Positions 41,699-52,037 of a stretch of 64,000 bases of DNA are shown piece after piece. The translations under genes and the position numbers were made by a program. The notes beneath the pieces were generated by a model. The model saw only the letters and a list, made by a program, of their open reading frames with translations, ran no database searches and had not been told where the DNA came from. This DNA comes from an uncultured Acidobacteriia bacterium (GTDB lineage Bacteria > Acidobacteriota > Terriglobia > Bryobacterales > Bryobacteraceae): NCBI GenBank assembly GCA_903881085.1, contig CAIRSA010000035.1, positions 1 through 64,000 on the forward strand, given 5' to 3'. The stretch's first letter is position 1. Each line of letters opens with the position of its first letter.

Positions 41699-43734
41699 TC
41701 ACGCTGACTATCGATGGGCGTGCGGTGTCGGTGGCCGAGGGGACTACGATTCTTGACGCGGCGCGGGCGCAGGGAATTGAGATTCCAACGCTGTGCCACA
41801 TCACGGGATTGGAGCCTGTGTCGGCATGTTTCCTGTGTGTCGTGCAGATTGAGGGGCGGAGGCAGTTGTCGCCATCGTGCGCGATGCCGGCGGCCGAGGG
41901 GATGGTGGTCACGACCGATAGCGAGGACATTCGCAAGGCGCGGCGCATGGCGATGGAACTGTTGTTGAGCGACCATGCGGGTGAGTGCGTGGCGCCGTGT
42001 GCGGCGGCATGTCCGGCAGGGCTGGAGATTCCGAAGTTCGCGTTTGAACTTGCTCGTGGGGACACGCGGCGGGCGACTGAGGCGATCGGCGAGCGGCTAG
42101 CGTTGCCCGGAGCGCTGGGGCGGGTGTGTCCACGGCTGTGTGAGAAGCAGTGCCGGCGCGGCGAGCACGACCATAGCCTGGAGATTGGCCGCCTGCATCA
42201 ACACGCGGTGGAGACGGACTACGCCAGCAAGTCGCCGTATGTTCCCTTGTGCGCGCCGCCGTCGGGCAAGCAGGTGGCGATTATCGGTGCGGGTCCAGCA
42301 GGGCTTTCGGCGGCGTGGTTTTTGCAGCAGCGCGGGCATCAGTGCACGCTGCTCGATGCGAAATCCGAAGCGGGCGGTATGCTGCGTTGGGGTGTGCCGG
42401 AGTTCCGCTTGCCGAAGGCGGCTTTGGACGTGGAGATCGGCGCGGTGGCGCGATTGGGCGCGCGGTTCCGCTTCGATTGTAGATGGGGTGCGGACTTCAC
42501 GGTTCGCGAATTGAGAGACAGCTTCGATGCCGTGTTTATTGCCATCGGGGCGCAGCACGCGCATACACTGCGTTGCGAAGGCGAAGAGTTATCGCTGTCG
42601 GCGATTGAGATGTTGGAACTCGTAGCGACGGGGAATCCGCCGTCGCTGGGCGATGACGTGGTGGTTGTGGGTGGCGGCAATACCGCAGTGGACGCGGCGC
42701 GTACCGCGAAGAAGTTGGGGGCGTGTAATGTGCGCGTGCTGTACCGGCGCACACGGGCAGAGATGCCGTGCCTGATGGAAGAGGTTGAAGAGGCCGAGGC
42801 CGAGGGCGTGCGGTTTGAGTTTTTGATTGCCCCGGTGCGGCTGGAGCAGGACGGCCTGAATCCGCTGAGTCTGACTTGCCAGCGGATGTCGCTGGGGACG
42901 GCGGATGAGTCAGGGCGAGGGCGTCCGGTGCCTGTTGAGGGCTCGGAGTTTACCATTGGTTGTTCAACGGTGATCGCGGCGATCGGGCAGACGGTGGATC
43001 GGGCGCTGGCCGAGCGTGAAGGGCTGCGCGTGACCGGATGGGGCATTGCAACGAAGCAGCGGACGTTGGAGACGAATCTGCCGGGCGTGTTCGCGGGCGG
43101 TGATGCGGTGCTAGGCGCGGATGTCGCGGTGCGGGCTGTGGCGGCGGGCCGATTGGCGGCGGTTTCTATCGATCAGTATCTGCGCGGCGAAAAGGTGGTG
43201 GGCGAGCCGGCGTCCGCAGCGGTGGCGTTCCGGCCGGTGGATGATCTGGAGCGGGCGTCTTTGTTCCGCGACATTGAACGCGTTTCGCGGGCTCCGGTTA
43301 TGGATGCGGAGATGGAGGCGCGGCGCTGTTTGAGTTGCGGGTGCCGCAAGGCCGATTGCTGCAATGTGCGCGCGCTGGCGTCGGAATATGGGGCTTCGCC
43401 GCTGCGGTTCCTGGGCGAGCGGCGGCGGTTTTCGCAGGACCTTTCGCATCCGGAGATTGTATATGAGCCGGGCAAGTGTATTATGTGCGAGGCGTGCGTG
43501 CGAATTGCGGCGAAGGCAGGTGAACCGGCGGGGTTGGCGGTGTTGGGGCGCGGATTCGATGTGGCGGTGGGCGTGCCGTTTGGGGGCAAGATGTCGGAAG
43601 GGTTGCGGCAGGTTTGGGGGGAGTGCGCGGAGGCTTGTCCCACGGCGGCGATTGCGCTTCGGTCGACGCGGGCATGCGAGTTGCACCGGGCGGATTTTGG
43701 CGGGGGGCATGCGGAGTTGGTTGTGCTGCGGTGA
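41695..43734 (+). CDS. NuoG-type ferredoxin domain fused to GltD/NfnB-like FAD reductase
   Basis: 679 residues from GTG 41695, overlapping the previous stop. Residues 1-75: [2Fe-2S] domain (Cys34, 45, 48, 62). Residues 85-160: Cys-rich GltD-type N-terminal clusters (DHAGECVAPCAAACPAGLEI; VCPRLCEKQCRRG). Residues 190-530: pyridine nucleotide-disulfide reductase fold with FAD site VAIIGAGPAGLSAAWF and NAD(P) site VVVVGGGNTAVDAARTA, ending TNLPGVFAGGDAVLG. C-terminal: RRCLSCGCRKADCC, then CIMCEACVRI and CAEACPTAAI, a last ferredoxin-like site. No H-cluster or molybdopterin domain is present. The fusion resembles subunits of flavin-based bifurcating enzymes; the acceptor is unknown. Confidence 0.9.
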   Translation: MITLTIDGRAVSVAEGTTILDAARAQGIEIPTLCHITGLEPVSACFLCVVQIEGRRQLSPSCAMPAAEGMVVTTDSEDIRKARRMAMELLLSDHAGECVAPCAAACPAGLEIPKFAFELARGDTRRATEAIGERLALPGALGRVCPRLCEKQCRRGEHDHSLEIGRLHQHAVETDYASKSPYVPLCAPPSGKQVAIIGAGPAGLSAAWFLQQRGHQCTLLDAKSEAGGMLRWGVPEFRLPKAALDVEIGAVARLGARFRFDCRWGADFTVRELRDSFDAVFIAIGAQHAHTLRCEGEELSLSAIEMLELVATGNPPSLGDDVVVVGGGNTAVDAARTAKKLGACNVRVLYRRTRAEMPCLMEEVEEAEAEGVRFEFLIAPVRLEQDGLNPLSLTCQRMSLGTADESGRGRPVPVEGSEFTIGCSTVIAAIGQTVDRALAEREGLRVTGWGIATKQRTLETNLPGVFAGGDAVLGADVAVRAVAAGRLAAVSIDQYLRGEKVVGEPASAAVAFRPVDDLERASLFRDIERVSRAPVMDAEMEARRCLSCGCRKADCCNVRALASEYGASPLRFLGERRRFSQDLSHPEIVYEPGKCIMCEACVRIAAKAGEPAGLAVLGRGFDVAVGVPFGGKMSEGLRQVWGECAEACPTAAIALRSTRACELHRADFGGGHAELVVLR

Positions 43735-43773
43735 GGATTTAGGTTAGTTGGTCTGGGCAGTTCCACTCGTCCG

Positions 43774-43985
43774 CAGATTGCCAATCCAATGCCACTCGTT
43801 TTTCGTCGGAGCAGGTGCGAGAAGGTCTGAAAACATAGGGCTCGCTTGCGAGCGGGCAGGCGAATCGCCCGCCTCACCCTTCTACACATTGGATGTCCGT
43901 TGGTGGCGCAGGCGATTCGCCTGTGCGAATACTAACTTTTAGAATGGCCCAATTGAAAAACGAGTAGTATTGGATTGCCAATCTG
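43774..43985. mobile_element. 212-bp MITE-like element
   Basis: Terminal inverted repeats of 32 bases, 43774-43805 and 43954-43985, match at 28 of 32 positions (CAGATTGCCAATCCAAT... against ...ATTGGATTGCCAATCTG). The interior has GCTCGC-TT-GCGAGC, GGGCAGGCGAATCGCCCGCC and the CAGGCGATTCGCCTG repeat, and no gene. No clear target-site duplication was seen. It occupies nearly all of the gap between the redox operon and the DUF1592 gene. Confidence 0.6.
43871..43938 (+). repeat. 67-68-bp palindrome-bearing repeat, copy 2
   Basis: Begins GCCTCACCCTT, ends AATACTAACTT and includes CAGGCGATTCGCCTG; related to 28811-28877. It forms the right half of the MITE-like element's interior. Confidence 0.75.
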
Positions 43986-44021
43986 CCTACACATTGGTGA
44001 AATCCTGTAAACTGGTGCGGA

Positions 44022-45887
44022 ATGGTTCTTCTTCCTCTACTGCTGGCAGGGTTGAGTAATGCGGCGTTTGCGCAGGATTCTGTGTTTACGGGCAAGGTGT
44101 TTCCCGTGCTTGAGGCCGCCAACTGCCACGGGTGTCACAACCTTGATGGCGTGGCCTCGCCGACTCGGTTGCACTTTCCACCAGAAGGGTCTTCGGCGGC
44201 ACAGATCGCCGCGTTTGGGCGGTCGCTAGTGGCATTAGTAGACGCTGCTGCGCCGGAGAAATCGCTGCTTCTCACGAAGCCCACCAAGCGCGTGGCGCAT
44301 GCGGGCGGAGAGCGGATCAAGCAGGCCAGCACGCAGGAGACGGTGCTCCGTGATTGGGTGAAGGTGCTGGCTTCGTTCACTCCCACGCAGCGTGCGGCGG
44401 CGCTGGCTTATAAAGAAGCGGCCATTGGCGTGAAGCCGGTCATGGAGTTGCGGCGGCTGACGCATAGCCAATACAACAACACTGTGCGCGATCTGTTGGG
44501 CGACATCACTGCGCCGGCGAATCAGTTTCCTCCGGAAGATTTCATCAACGGATTTAAGAACCAGGCCCAGGCGCAAAGCATCTCGCCGATTTTGGAAGAG
44601 GCCTACAGTGCGGCGGCTGAGAAACTGGCGGCTGCTGCGTTTCGCGGCGGCTTGGACCGGCGCGGGCTGATCACATGCAAGCCGTCGCCTGATTGCGCGC
44701 AGAAGTTTGTGGCCGTTTTTGGGCGGCGGGCGTTCCGGCGCGACCTGACAGTGCAAGAGAAACGCCGCTACGGAAAGTTGTTTGCATCCGAGCCGGAGTT
44801 TGTGAAAGGCGCACAATTGGTTGTGGAGGCGATGCTACAATCGCCGGCGTTCTTGTTTTGGCGCAATGAACCGGCGAGCCGGTTGGCGTACTTCCTCTGG
44901 AACACCACGCCCGATGAACAGTTGTTGAATGAGACGCTCAAAACTCGCGAGCAGACCGAAACCGCGGCGCGACGCATGCTGGCCGATCCGCGAGCGAAAG
45001 AAGCGTTCGATGAGTTCCTTTCGCAATGGCTGCGGTTCGACCGCGTGCTGACCGCGGTGAAAGACCGTCGCGTGTTCCCGCAGTATTCGCGCGAGACGGC
45101 AGTCTCAATGACCGAAGAGGCGCGTCGATTCGCTGGGGATTTGGTGTGGAACGATCGCAGCTTCATGGAACTGTACACGGCCAACTACGGCTATGTGAAC
45201 GGCGAACTGGCCACATTATACAAAGTGACGGCTCCGCAGATGGAATTTGCGAAGGTGGAGTTTTCGCCGGAGAGCGAGCGCGCGGGCATTCTGGGGCAGG
45301 CGCTGTTTCTGGCATTGACGAGCAAGCCCGATGAGACATCGCCCACCGCACGAGGGCTGTTTGTGCGCGAACAGTTTCTTTGTCAAAAAGTTCCGGAGCC
45401 GCCGCCGGGCGTGAATGCGAATCTGCCTATTCCCACGCAAGCCAAGCCTATGACGAATCGCGAACGGCTGTCCACGCACCTTTCGAATGAAAGCTGCGCC
45501 AGTTGCCATAAATTGGTTGACCCGATCGGATTCGGCTTCGAGAAGTTCGACGCGATCGGCGGGCGGCGCGAAAAACTGAAGCAGGATTTTCTGCCTGACC
45601 GCAAAGCGAAGGACCAGAAACCTGTCAGCGTGTTTCTGGATTTGGACACTAGCGGCAGCGTGACCGGCGTGCCCGATTCCGAGTTCAATTCACCGCGCAA
45701 GTTAGGTGAAGTGCTGGCACGGACGCCGCAATGCCAGGAATGCGTGGTGCGACAGATGTTCCGCTACATGGCCGGAAGGCTGGAGACGCCGGCCGACCGG
45801 CCGCTGCTCGACCAGGCCTTCAGGCGCTTCAGGGACTCGCAATTTAAAGTAAAAGAGCTTATGATAGCTCTAACATGGCCAATGTAA
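44022..45887 (+). CDS. DUF1587/DUF1592/DUF1588/DUF1585 planctomycete-type protein
   Basis: 621 residues, signal peptide at the start ([16 protein letters not shown]). Domain order: cytochrome-like region with [14 protein letters not shown]1587 ([19 protein letters not shown]); DUF1592 ([36 protein letters not shown]); DUF1588 ([60 protein letters not shown]); DUF1585 near the end. These multi-domain secreted proteins are paired with DUF1552 proteins in planctomycetes and acidobacteria; function unproven. Two CxxCH motifs are present. The next gene begins 13 bases inside it. Confidence 0.92.
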   Translation: MVLLPLLLAGLSNAAFAQDSVFTGKVFPVLEAANCHGCHNLDGVASPTRLHFPPEGSSAAQIAAFGRSLVALVDAAAPEKSLLLTKPTKRVAHAGGERIKQASTQETVLRDWVKVLASFTPTQRAAALAYKEAAIGVKPVMELRRLTHSQYNNTVRDLLGDITAPANQFPPEDFINGFKNQAQAQSISPILEEAYSAAAEKLAAAAFRGGLDRRGLITCKPSPDCAQKFVAVFGRRAFRRDLTVQEKRRYGKLFASEPEFVKGAQLVVEAMLQSPAFLFWRNEPASRLAYFLWNTTPDEQLLNETLKTREQTETAARRMLADPRAKEAFDEFLSQWLRFDRVLTAVKDRRVFPQYSRETAVSMTEEARRFAGDLVWNDRSFMELYTANYGYVNGELATLYKVTAPQMEFAKVEFSPESERAGILGQALFLALTSKPDETSPTARGLFVREQFLCQKVPEPPPGVNANLPIPTQAKPMTNRERLSTHLSNESCASCHKLVDPIGFGFEKFDAIGGRREKLKQDFLPDRKAKDQKPVSVFLDLDTSGSVTGVPDSEFNSPRKLGEVLARTPQCQECVVRQMFRYMAGRLETPADRPLLDQAFRRFRDSQFKVKELMIALTWPM

Positions 45888-47170
45888 TCACGGAACGCTT
45901 TCGCCTTTCGCGCCGCACATTTCTCGGCTCGATCGGGCTGCCGCCGCTGGCGGCAATGTTCAACTCAACAGGCACCGCTTACGCCGCCGGAACGCCGGTG
46001 GAGACGCGGTTTGTGCTATGGTTCAACGGCAACGGCATTCCCGAAAAATATTGGATCCCCGCGGAGACAGGCGCGAGTTACGAAATCACGCCGTGCCTAG
46101 CGCCGCTCGCCCCCTTCCGCAACGACTTTCATGTGATCAGCGGCCTGGATAATCCAGCCGCGCGGTTGCCCGGGCCGGGCAACGACCATCATCGCTCGAT
46201 GAGCGCGCTGATGACGGGCACGCAGTTCACTGGCCGCGGTGCTGCGGGTGCGTCGATCGATCAGGCCATCGCGGCAAAGATCGGCGGCGATTCGCGTTTC
46301 CGTTCGCTGCAGATCGGCGTGTCGCAGGAATCGTTTGGCGAAAGCATTCAGCGCAACATGAGCTGGGCCGGTTATGACCGCGCGCTGCCGCCGGAGATGA
46401 TTCCGCACAAACTTTTCGACCGCCTGTTCGGCAAGCGCGAAGAGGGTTGGGTGAAGCGCAAGAGGAGTATTCTGGATGCCGTGCGGCAGGATGCGGCTGC
46501 GCTGGAATCGAAGTTGGGCGCGGAAGACAAACAGCGAGTGGATGAGCACCTTTCGGCCGTGCGTGATTTGGAGCGGGCGATTGCCGGGCTCCCGCCGGAA
46601 TATGCGAGGGTCGATCCGCCTGATACCGAGGTCGACTTGAAAGATTGGCCGCGCATATCGCGGTTGCAAAGCGACCTGCTGGTGCGGGCACTGGCAACGC
46701 GGCAGACGCGCGTGGCGTCGTATATGCTCACCAAGTGCCAGGGGCTATCGCGGTTCCCGTGGTTGGGATACACGGCGGCGCGGCACCATGATTATACGCA
46801 TCGCGATGGCAAGGCTCCGGGGGCGGATGGTCCGGACGGTCAGCGCATTCTGCGTGACATCTGCAAGTGGCACGTGGAAGAGTTTGCGTATCTGATGGGC
46901 AAGTTGAAGGCAACGCCGGAAGGCGATAGGACTTTGCTCGATAACACGACGCTGGTGTATGTGCATGAACATGCCGAGGCCAATGATCACAAGAACAATG
47001 GCCTGGCTTTGTTGGTGGCGGGGCAGACCGGCAAGCTGGTTGCGGGGGCGCACACGAAGGCGACGGGCACCATCGGAGACCTGTATCTGACTGTGGCGGA
47101 TGAACTGGTGGGTGCAAAGCTAGGCAAGTTCCCGACCGCAAGCCGCAAGGTTCCAGGGCTGATCGGCTAA
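45875..47170 (+). CDS. DUF1552 domain protein
   Basis: 431 residues. Leader with a twin-arginine ([19 protein letters not shown]). DUF1552 blocks: [80 protein letters not shown] and, late, [20 protein letters not shown] followed by [16 protein letters not shown]. It overlaps the DUF1592-type gene by 13 bases and so is translationally linked. The fold is related to DUF1501 (sulfatase-like); the His/Asp-rich NDHHRS and [10 protein letters not shown] suggest metal binding. Confidence 0.92.
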   Translation: MANVITERFRLSRRTFLGSIGLPPLAAMFNSTGTAYAAGTPVETRFVLWFNGNGIPEKYWIPAETGASYEITPCLAPLAPFRNDFHVISGLDNPAARLPGPGNDHHRSMSALMTGTQFTGRGAAGASIDQAIAAKIGGDSRFRSLQIGVSQESFGESIQRNMSWAGYDRALPPEMIPHKLFDRLFGKREEGWVKRKRSILDAVRQDAAALESKLGAEDKQRVDEHLSAVRDLERAIAGLPPEYARVDPPDTEVDLKDWPRISRLQSDLLVRALATRQTRVASYMLTKCQGLSRFPWLGYTAARHHDYTHRDGKAPGADGPDGQRILRDICKWHVEEFAYLMGKLKATPEGDRTLLDNTTLVYVHEHAEANDHKNNGLALLVAGQTGKLVAGAHTKATGTIGDLYLTVADELVGAKLGKFPTASRKVPGLIG

Positions 47171-47199
47171 TTCAAATTGGACTAAGTATTTCAGCCACC

Positions 47200-48711
47200 T
47201 TGACGATAAGGCAAGAAAGGAGAAATCCCATTCCTGCCTTATCAGAGCCGCTTCGCGAGCCGGGGCATCTGAACGACCTCGATCTGAATCGAGATGAAAA
47301 AGTGCGGTTCTGCGCGGGCAGGATTCTGAAGACGCAAGGCGTTCCGCCATACGGCAAACACGTGGAAGAGGTGCTGAATAGCACGGTGAACCTGGATGGC
47401 GATGCGGGTGTTCTGGCGGGCATTATCCTGAAGGATCTGGGGCTTTGCTCAAACGTCCTGCGGTTGGCGAATTCGGCCATTTACAGCCGTTCCGGACGGC
47501 CCATTCTGCGCGTGCCACACGCGATATCGCTGGTCGGTTGGGAGACGATTCGCAGTCTGGTGAACGCAATCCATTACCTGGAGCATTATGCGAAGCGTTC
47601 GGCCGGGTTGCGCGAACTGATGTTTCTTTCCGTGTTGACGGCGACGCACGGGCGCGAAGTGGCCAGCGTGGCAGGCTATCCCAAGCCCGAAGATGCCTAT
47701 ATCTGCGGGTTGTTTCGCAGTCTGGGCGAGGTGCTTTCGGCGTGTCATTTTCCCAACGCCTATTCGGCGGTCATCCTTGAAATGCAGGAGGCGAAGCTTT
47801 CCGTGCACGATGCGTGCCTGAAGGTGTTTGGCTTTCCGTGGGATGAGGTTGGTGCGGAGGTGGCATCCAGATGGAACATGCCGCGGAAGATTCGCGCTTG
47901 TCTGGGCGCGATCGATAGCGATGCAGAATCGCGGCACTTGATATCCATCACCAATTACAGTCACAAACTGACCCACGGTCTTTACCGCGAAGGGAACAAG
48001 TTCGAACAGGTGCAACTGCATACGTTCACCGATGCGCGCGGCGTGCAGATGGCGTTGGCGCCGAAAGACCTGCGGCGGATCGTCAACCACTCGCTCGAAG
48101 AGGCGCAGAAGGCCTTCTACATGCTGCGCATTCCTGCTGCCAGCCTGCTGCTGGAAAACCAGGCGGAGCGTGCGCGGGAAATATTGCGCATCATGCCTGT
48201 GCTGCATGCGGAGGGCATAAAGGAACTGGACGAGGCGATCATGACGGCTAACCGCTCACTGCGGCAAGGAGAATTCGAACTGACAACGCTGATCCAGTCA
48301 CTGTTGAATGCGCTGCGCGGTGCGGGTTTCCAGACGGCGATTTTCGGGTTGGTGAACGAAGACCGGTCAATGATTCGCGGGCGTTTGGGCAGCGGCAGAA
48401 AAGCGGAAGAGGAACTGCGGCTGTTCCAGTTTTCGATGGATGAGTCTGACGGGCAGATACTGGCGTTGCAGCGCAAAGTGGACATACTGATCGACCGCGG
48501 GCGCGACAACAGGTACGACAATTCGGCGATGATTCAGGCGCTGCAGCCAAGCGCGTTCGCCCTCTTTCCGGTGGTCGTGAATGATCTCGTGGCGGGATGC
48601 CTGTACTGCGGCATAACCGGCGTAGCGGGCGACCTGGAACAGGCTCGCATCCCGCTGACGCGGGCGCGCGACGTGATCTCCAATGCGATCCGGCGGTTTG
48701 CCAGCCGCTGA
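47200..48711 (+). CDS. HDOD-domain signalling protein
   Basis: About 503 residues if TTG 47200 is used. The only good ribosome-binding site (AAAGGAG, 47216-47222) is seven bases upstream of an in-frame ATT at 47230, which would give 493 residues; an ATT start would be rare. The HDOD domain spans about residues 45-230: LNSTVNLDGDAGVLAGIILK, DLGLCSNVLRLANSAIYSRS, ISLVGWETIRSLVNAIHYLE, and PEDAYICGLFRSLGEVLSAC. The C-terminal 150 residues look GAF-like (LLNALRGAGFQTAIFGLVNE). HDOD proteins are regulatory relatives of HD hydrolases lacking full metal ligands. Monocistronic. Confidence 0.85.
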   Translation: MTIRQERRNPIPALSEPLREPGHLNDLDLNRDEKVRFCAGRILKTQGVPPYGKHVEEVLNSTVNLDGDAGVLAGIILKDLGLCSNVLRLANSAIYSRSGRPILRVPHAISLVGWETIRSLVNAIHYLEHYAKRSAGLRELMFLSVLTATHGREVASVAGYPKPEDAYICGLFRSLGEVLSACHFPNAYSAVILEMQEAKLSVHDACLKVFGFPWDEVGAEVASRWNMPRKIRACLGAIDSDAESRHLISITNYSHKLTHGLYREGNKFEQVQLHTFTDARGVQMALAPKDLRRIVNHSLEEAQKAFYMLRIPAASLLLENQAERAREILRIMPVLHAEGIKELDEAIMTANRSLRQGEFELTTLIQSLLNALRGAGFQTAIFGLVNEDRSMIRGRLGSGRKAEEELRLFQFSMDESDGQILALQRKVDILIDRGRDNRYDNSAMIQALQPSAFALFPVVVNDLVAGCLYCGITGVAGDLEQARIPLTRARDVISNAIRRFASR

Positions 48712-48742
48712 TTAGAAATTGCAGTGCGATATTCTGTTTAGC

Positions 48743-51130
48743 ATGCGCATGGTTCCACTCGTTTTCGCCTTAGCCGTGACTGGTTGGGCACAGAGTTCCG
48801 GTGAGTTACCCCCGGCGGCCCAAGCTTTGCTGGACAAGGCACGGGGGGCAAATCCGCAGCGCTACCAGTTTGCCATTGATCATGGCGCGAAGATTCTTCC
48901 CACCAGCGACGGGCGAAGTTTCTATGTGCAGTGGAGTCCCGCGGGGCTCGTCCGTCCGGCGCTGATCGTATCCATTCACGGTAGTGCCAGTTGGGCCTTC
49001 GACGAATTCTTTCTCTGGCAGGCGCAAGCGGCCGCGAATGGCTATGGGATCGTTGCCTTGCAGTGGTGGTTTGGCACGGGCGATGCAACGGAGGATTACT
49101 ACACGCCCGCGGCCATGCAACGGGAATTGAGCGGTGCGCTCAGGCAAATGGGGGCGGGGGAAGGTTCAGCAATTCTGCATGGGTTCAGTCGGGGCGCAGC
49201 CAATATTTATGGGCTTGCGGCGCTTGACCGCCAATCGCGCGACCGGTTCTATGCAATGGTCATCGCCAATTCCGGCGGCGCCAGCCTGGACTATCCACCA
49301 AACATGCAGATCGCCGCGGGGAACTATGGCTATAACGTTTTTTCCGGGACCTATTGGATCATGTTTTGCGGAGGCAGGGATCCCAATCCGGATCGGGACG
49401 GTTGTCCGGCCATGCGCGGGAGTTCGGATTGGGTGGCAACATACGGCGGAGTCACATCTCTATTCATCAGCGATGATTCAGCCGATCACGGCGGGTTTCA
49501 GCAGAGCGCGGAGCATGTGCGCAACGCCCTGCTCGCGTTCAAAGCGAATCTCGCATTGCGTGTTGGCGCGCCGAAGGCAGATGGTGTGTGGGCAGTGAAA
49601 CGCGATCCGGCGTTCGGACTGGTTGGCGCGGCGACGGCGAACGCCGGTTTCGTGAATGGCGAGGTTTGGCTGAATGTCTCGAACCGTGGCGTGCGGCTGT
49701 ACCGATCGGCGGATGGCTCCAACAGCACCAAAGACGAGACTTACTTCGGTTTGGCTGAGGCGCTGCAAGGTACTGGTTACAGCCCGGGAGAGATTGTGCC
49801 ACGCCTGGGCAACGCTGGGAAACCGGAGTTGTACGTGCTTGGCCTTGCGCCGCCGGGAGTGAATCGCAGCGTGATATTCCGGTTGCGTGCAGGAACGGAT
49901 GGGAAATATGTGCGGCAACCGGCGGCGGCTGTCTACGAAGGGGGGCCACTGGACGGGCAGTTTTTGGGCGTGCCAGACGTAACCCCAACGGCCGATGGAA
50001 AACTGCGGCTCATGTATGTCTCACGCGGCGGTTCGGTCTCCAACAGCCGCACGGCGCTTTCGCTGGATGGCGGTGCATCCTTCACCGCTGAGTTTAAGAA
50101 CGCATATGGAGATCTCGCCGTGCCGAATCCGTCTGCGTTCACCACCAACGTAGACCCGGCTGTGCTGCGATTGGCCGGCGGCGGGTTTCTATCGGTAACG
50201 ATGCGTTCAGCGCGGTTGTACCTGTTTACGAGTATCGATGGGCAGACCTTTGTGCCTACGCCGAATCCGGCGATAGAGCCTGAGCAGATGCTGCCGGGTG
50301 CAAAGGGATTGTTCGATCCCACGCTTGTCCAATTGCCCGATGGACGTATTTTCATGTATGTGACGGCGGGCGCGAATCCAAGCGTTGTGAGGGCGCAGTT
50401 GTTTCCGCCGGGCATTGCGTCAGGCGGGCCGATTGTAGCAACCGGAGGAGTAAGGAATGCGGCGAGTTTGACGCCTTCCATTGCGCCGGGCTCAATTATC
50501 TCTATCTTCGGCAGCAATCTTGCGGTATCCACTGCATCCGCTTCCGGCTATCCGTTGCCCTATGATTTGGGCGGTGCAAAGGTGTCAATCAACGGCGTGG
50601 CCGCTCCGATGTTCTATGCCAGCCCTTCGCAGATCAATGCTCAGGCGCCTTATGAATTGAAACAGGGGGCGGGAACTTTGACCGTGGGAAATTCGGAGAC
50701 GCCGGTTACCATTTCGCCGTCTGCACCCGGGTTATTCAAACTCTCGGGCGAATTTGTGGTTCCAGAGGTATGTTCGCCCGGAGATGTGATCGTGATCTAC
50801 CTGACAGGACAGGGCGCGGTGTCGCCTCCCGTTCCGACGGCCGCTGCTGCACCAGCAAGCCCACTTTCCCGCAGTGCTTTGGAAACGCAGGTTAGCGTGG
50901 GAGGCAAGGCGGCGGAAGTGCTGTTTTCAGGCCTTACGCCGGGGTTCGCCGGCTTGCTGCAGGTCAACGTTCGTGTGCCACAAGTCGCAGCGGGTGTGCA
51001 ACCGGTTGTAGTAACGATTGGGGGCGAGGCGAGTCCGGCGGCGAGTCTCCAGGTGATGGATGCAAAAGTTGCCTCGCGGCCAGCGTTGACCCACCTCGCG
51101 CATCGCGAACTCAGAATACTTGGCCGTTGA
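48743..51130 (+). CDS. Secreted alpha/beta-hydrolase with TIGR03437 C-terminal domain
   Basis: 795 residues from ATG 48743 (signal peptide [15 protein letters not shown]). Residues 40-290 form an alpha/beta hydrolase: [17 protein letters not shown] oxyanion strand, nucleophile elbow HGFSRGAAN (Ser149), [19 protein letters not shown] and [13 protein letters not shown] with the likely histidine. Residues 300-570 resemble a five/six-bladed sialidase-like beta region ([39 protein letters not shown]-like text). Residues about 575-780 are the TIGR03437 domain: [53 protein letters not shown]. Export and a carbohydrate-ester or similar substrate are plausible but unproven. Confidence 0.85.
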   Translation: MRMVPLVFALAVTGWAQSSGELPPAAQALLDKARGANPQRYQFAIDHGAKILPTSDGRSFYVQWSPAGLVRPALIVSIHGSASWAFDEFFLWQAQAAANGYGIVALQWWFGTGDATEDYYTPAAMQRELSGALRQMGAGEGSAILHGFSRGAANIYGLAALDRQSRDRFYAMVIANSGGASLDYPPNMQIAAGNYGYNVFSGTYWIMFCGGRDPNPDRDGCPAMRGSSDWVATYGGVTSLFISDDSADHGGFQQSAEHVRNALLAFKANLALRVGAPKADGVWAVKRDPAFGLVGAATANAGFVNGEVWLNVSNRGVRLYRSADGSNSTKDETYFGLAEALQGTGYSPGEIVPRLGNAGKPELYVLGLAPPGVNRSVIFRLRAGTDGKYVRQPAAAVYEGGPLDGQFLGVPDVTPTADGKLRLMYVSRGGSVSNSRTALSLDGGASFTAEFKNAYGDLAVPNPSAFTTNVDPAVLRLAGGGFLSVTMRSARLYLFTSIDGQTFVPTPNPAIEPEQMLPGAKGLFDPTLVQLPDGRIFMYVTAGANPSVVRAQLFPPGIASGGPIVATGGVRNAASLTPSIAPGSIISIFGSNLAVSTASASGYPLPYDLGGAKVSINGVAAPMFYASPSQINAQAPYELKQGAGTLTVGNSETPVTISPSAPGLFKLSGEFVVPEVCSPGDVIVIYLTGQGAVSPPVPTAAAAPASPLSRSALETQVSVGGKAAEVLFSGLTPGFAGLLQVNVRVPQVAAGVQPVVVTIGGEASPAASLQVMDAKVASRPALTHLAHRELRILGR

Positions 51131-51150
51131 GTGGCCGGCAGACCGCCGCT

Positions 51151-52020
51151 CTATCCCAGTGCCTTCGTGGCGGTGATGCGCACTTTGCTGTCTGAGCTCG
51201 ACACCTTGGCTTGAATGGCGGCGCGCGCTTCCGCTGTGCCGAGTTTCGCCAGCCCGATGATTGCTGCACATTGCAGGTGCTCTTCCGGGCGATCCAAAAA
51301 CATCTTGTACACTCGCATCGCTTCTGCTGTTGCGCCTTGTTTGGCCTGTGCGTCCGCATAGCGAAGTTGGGCGTCGTTCACGTCTGTCGCCTGCTGAAAG
51401 CTGAGGTCTGCTGCAGGATACGCCGGCTGCGTGGCGAGCTTCTTGCCGATGCGTCCGAAGGCGCGCGAGGCGGCTACTGCGATGTCCTTATTCGAGGACT
51501 TCATCGCTTCCGCGCACAGCGCCGCGGCATCTTCGGCGCGGCGGTGACCGAGGGCGAAGAGGATCCGCGGTTTGAATTCATCGGCTGCATTCTTGTACGC
51601 GCCGATCAGTGCCTTATCCGCAGCGTGGCCGGGGATGCGCTCCACGGCGTAGATCGCCTCTTCACGAACGTCGGCTGCGGCGATGAACTTCATGATCGCG
51701 GGAATGGAATCTTCGCCGGCTATCTGTGATAGCAGGCGGAAAGCGAGCGTGCGCGTGGCGAGCGGGTGATCGGCTGCCGTTAGCTTAAGCAGTCCACTGA
51801 CGACGGGGCCGCGGCCCGCGGTATCGCGGCCCACGGAATGCGTCATCGTCGTGAGCGCCTCGCGGGCGGCTTTGGCGATGGCCGGGTCGGATCCGCCAAC
51901 CAGCTTGCCCAATTGCGGGATGCCGTCGGCGTTGGTGCGGGCTGCTGCGCGCCAGGCGGCGAAACGGACGTCTTTGTCTTTGCTTTGAAGATCGGAGAGA
52001 AGCTGCTGTGTGTTTGGCAT
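51151..52020 (-). CDS. HEAT-repeat protein
   Basis: 289 residues from the ATG at 52020, with AAGGAG upstream. It is a solenoid of two-helix repeats: VRFAAWRAAARTNADGIPQL, AIAKAAREALTTMTHSVGRD, TLAFRLLSQIAGEDSIPAIM, EEAIYAVERIPGHAADKALI, ILFALGHRRAEDAAALCAEA, ending AKVSSSDSKVRITATKALG. No signal peptide. Such repeats serve as protein- or cofactor-binding scaffolds. It is the last gene of a minus-strand group with the oxidoreductase (18 bases upstream) and the aldose epimerase. Confidence 0.85.
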   Translation of the reverse strand: MPNTQQLLSDLQSKDKDVRFAAWRAAARTNADGIPQLGKLVGGSDPAIAKAAREALTTMTHSVGRDTAGRGPVVSGLLKLTAADHPLATRTLAFRLLSQIAGEDSIPAIMKFIAAADVREEAIYAVERIPGHAADKALIGAYKNAADEFKPRILFALGHRRAEDAAALCAEAMKSSNKDIAVAASRAFGRIGKKLATQPAYPAADLSFQQATDVNDAQLRYADAQAKQGATAEAMRVYKMFLDRPEEHLQCAAIIGLAKLGTAEARAAIQAKVSSSDSKVRITATKALG

Positions 52021-52037
52021 TGTATGTTTGCTCCTTC

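Noticed and set aside
39959-43734. [FeFe]-hydrogenase or formate dehydrogenase operon
   Set aside because: NuoE/NuoF-like subunits occur with such enzymes, but no H-cluster motifs or molybdopterin domain is present in the fused subunit or nearby.
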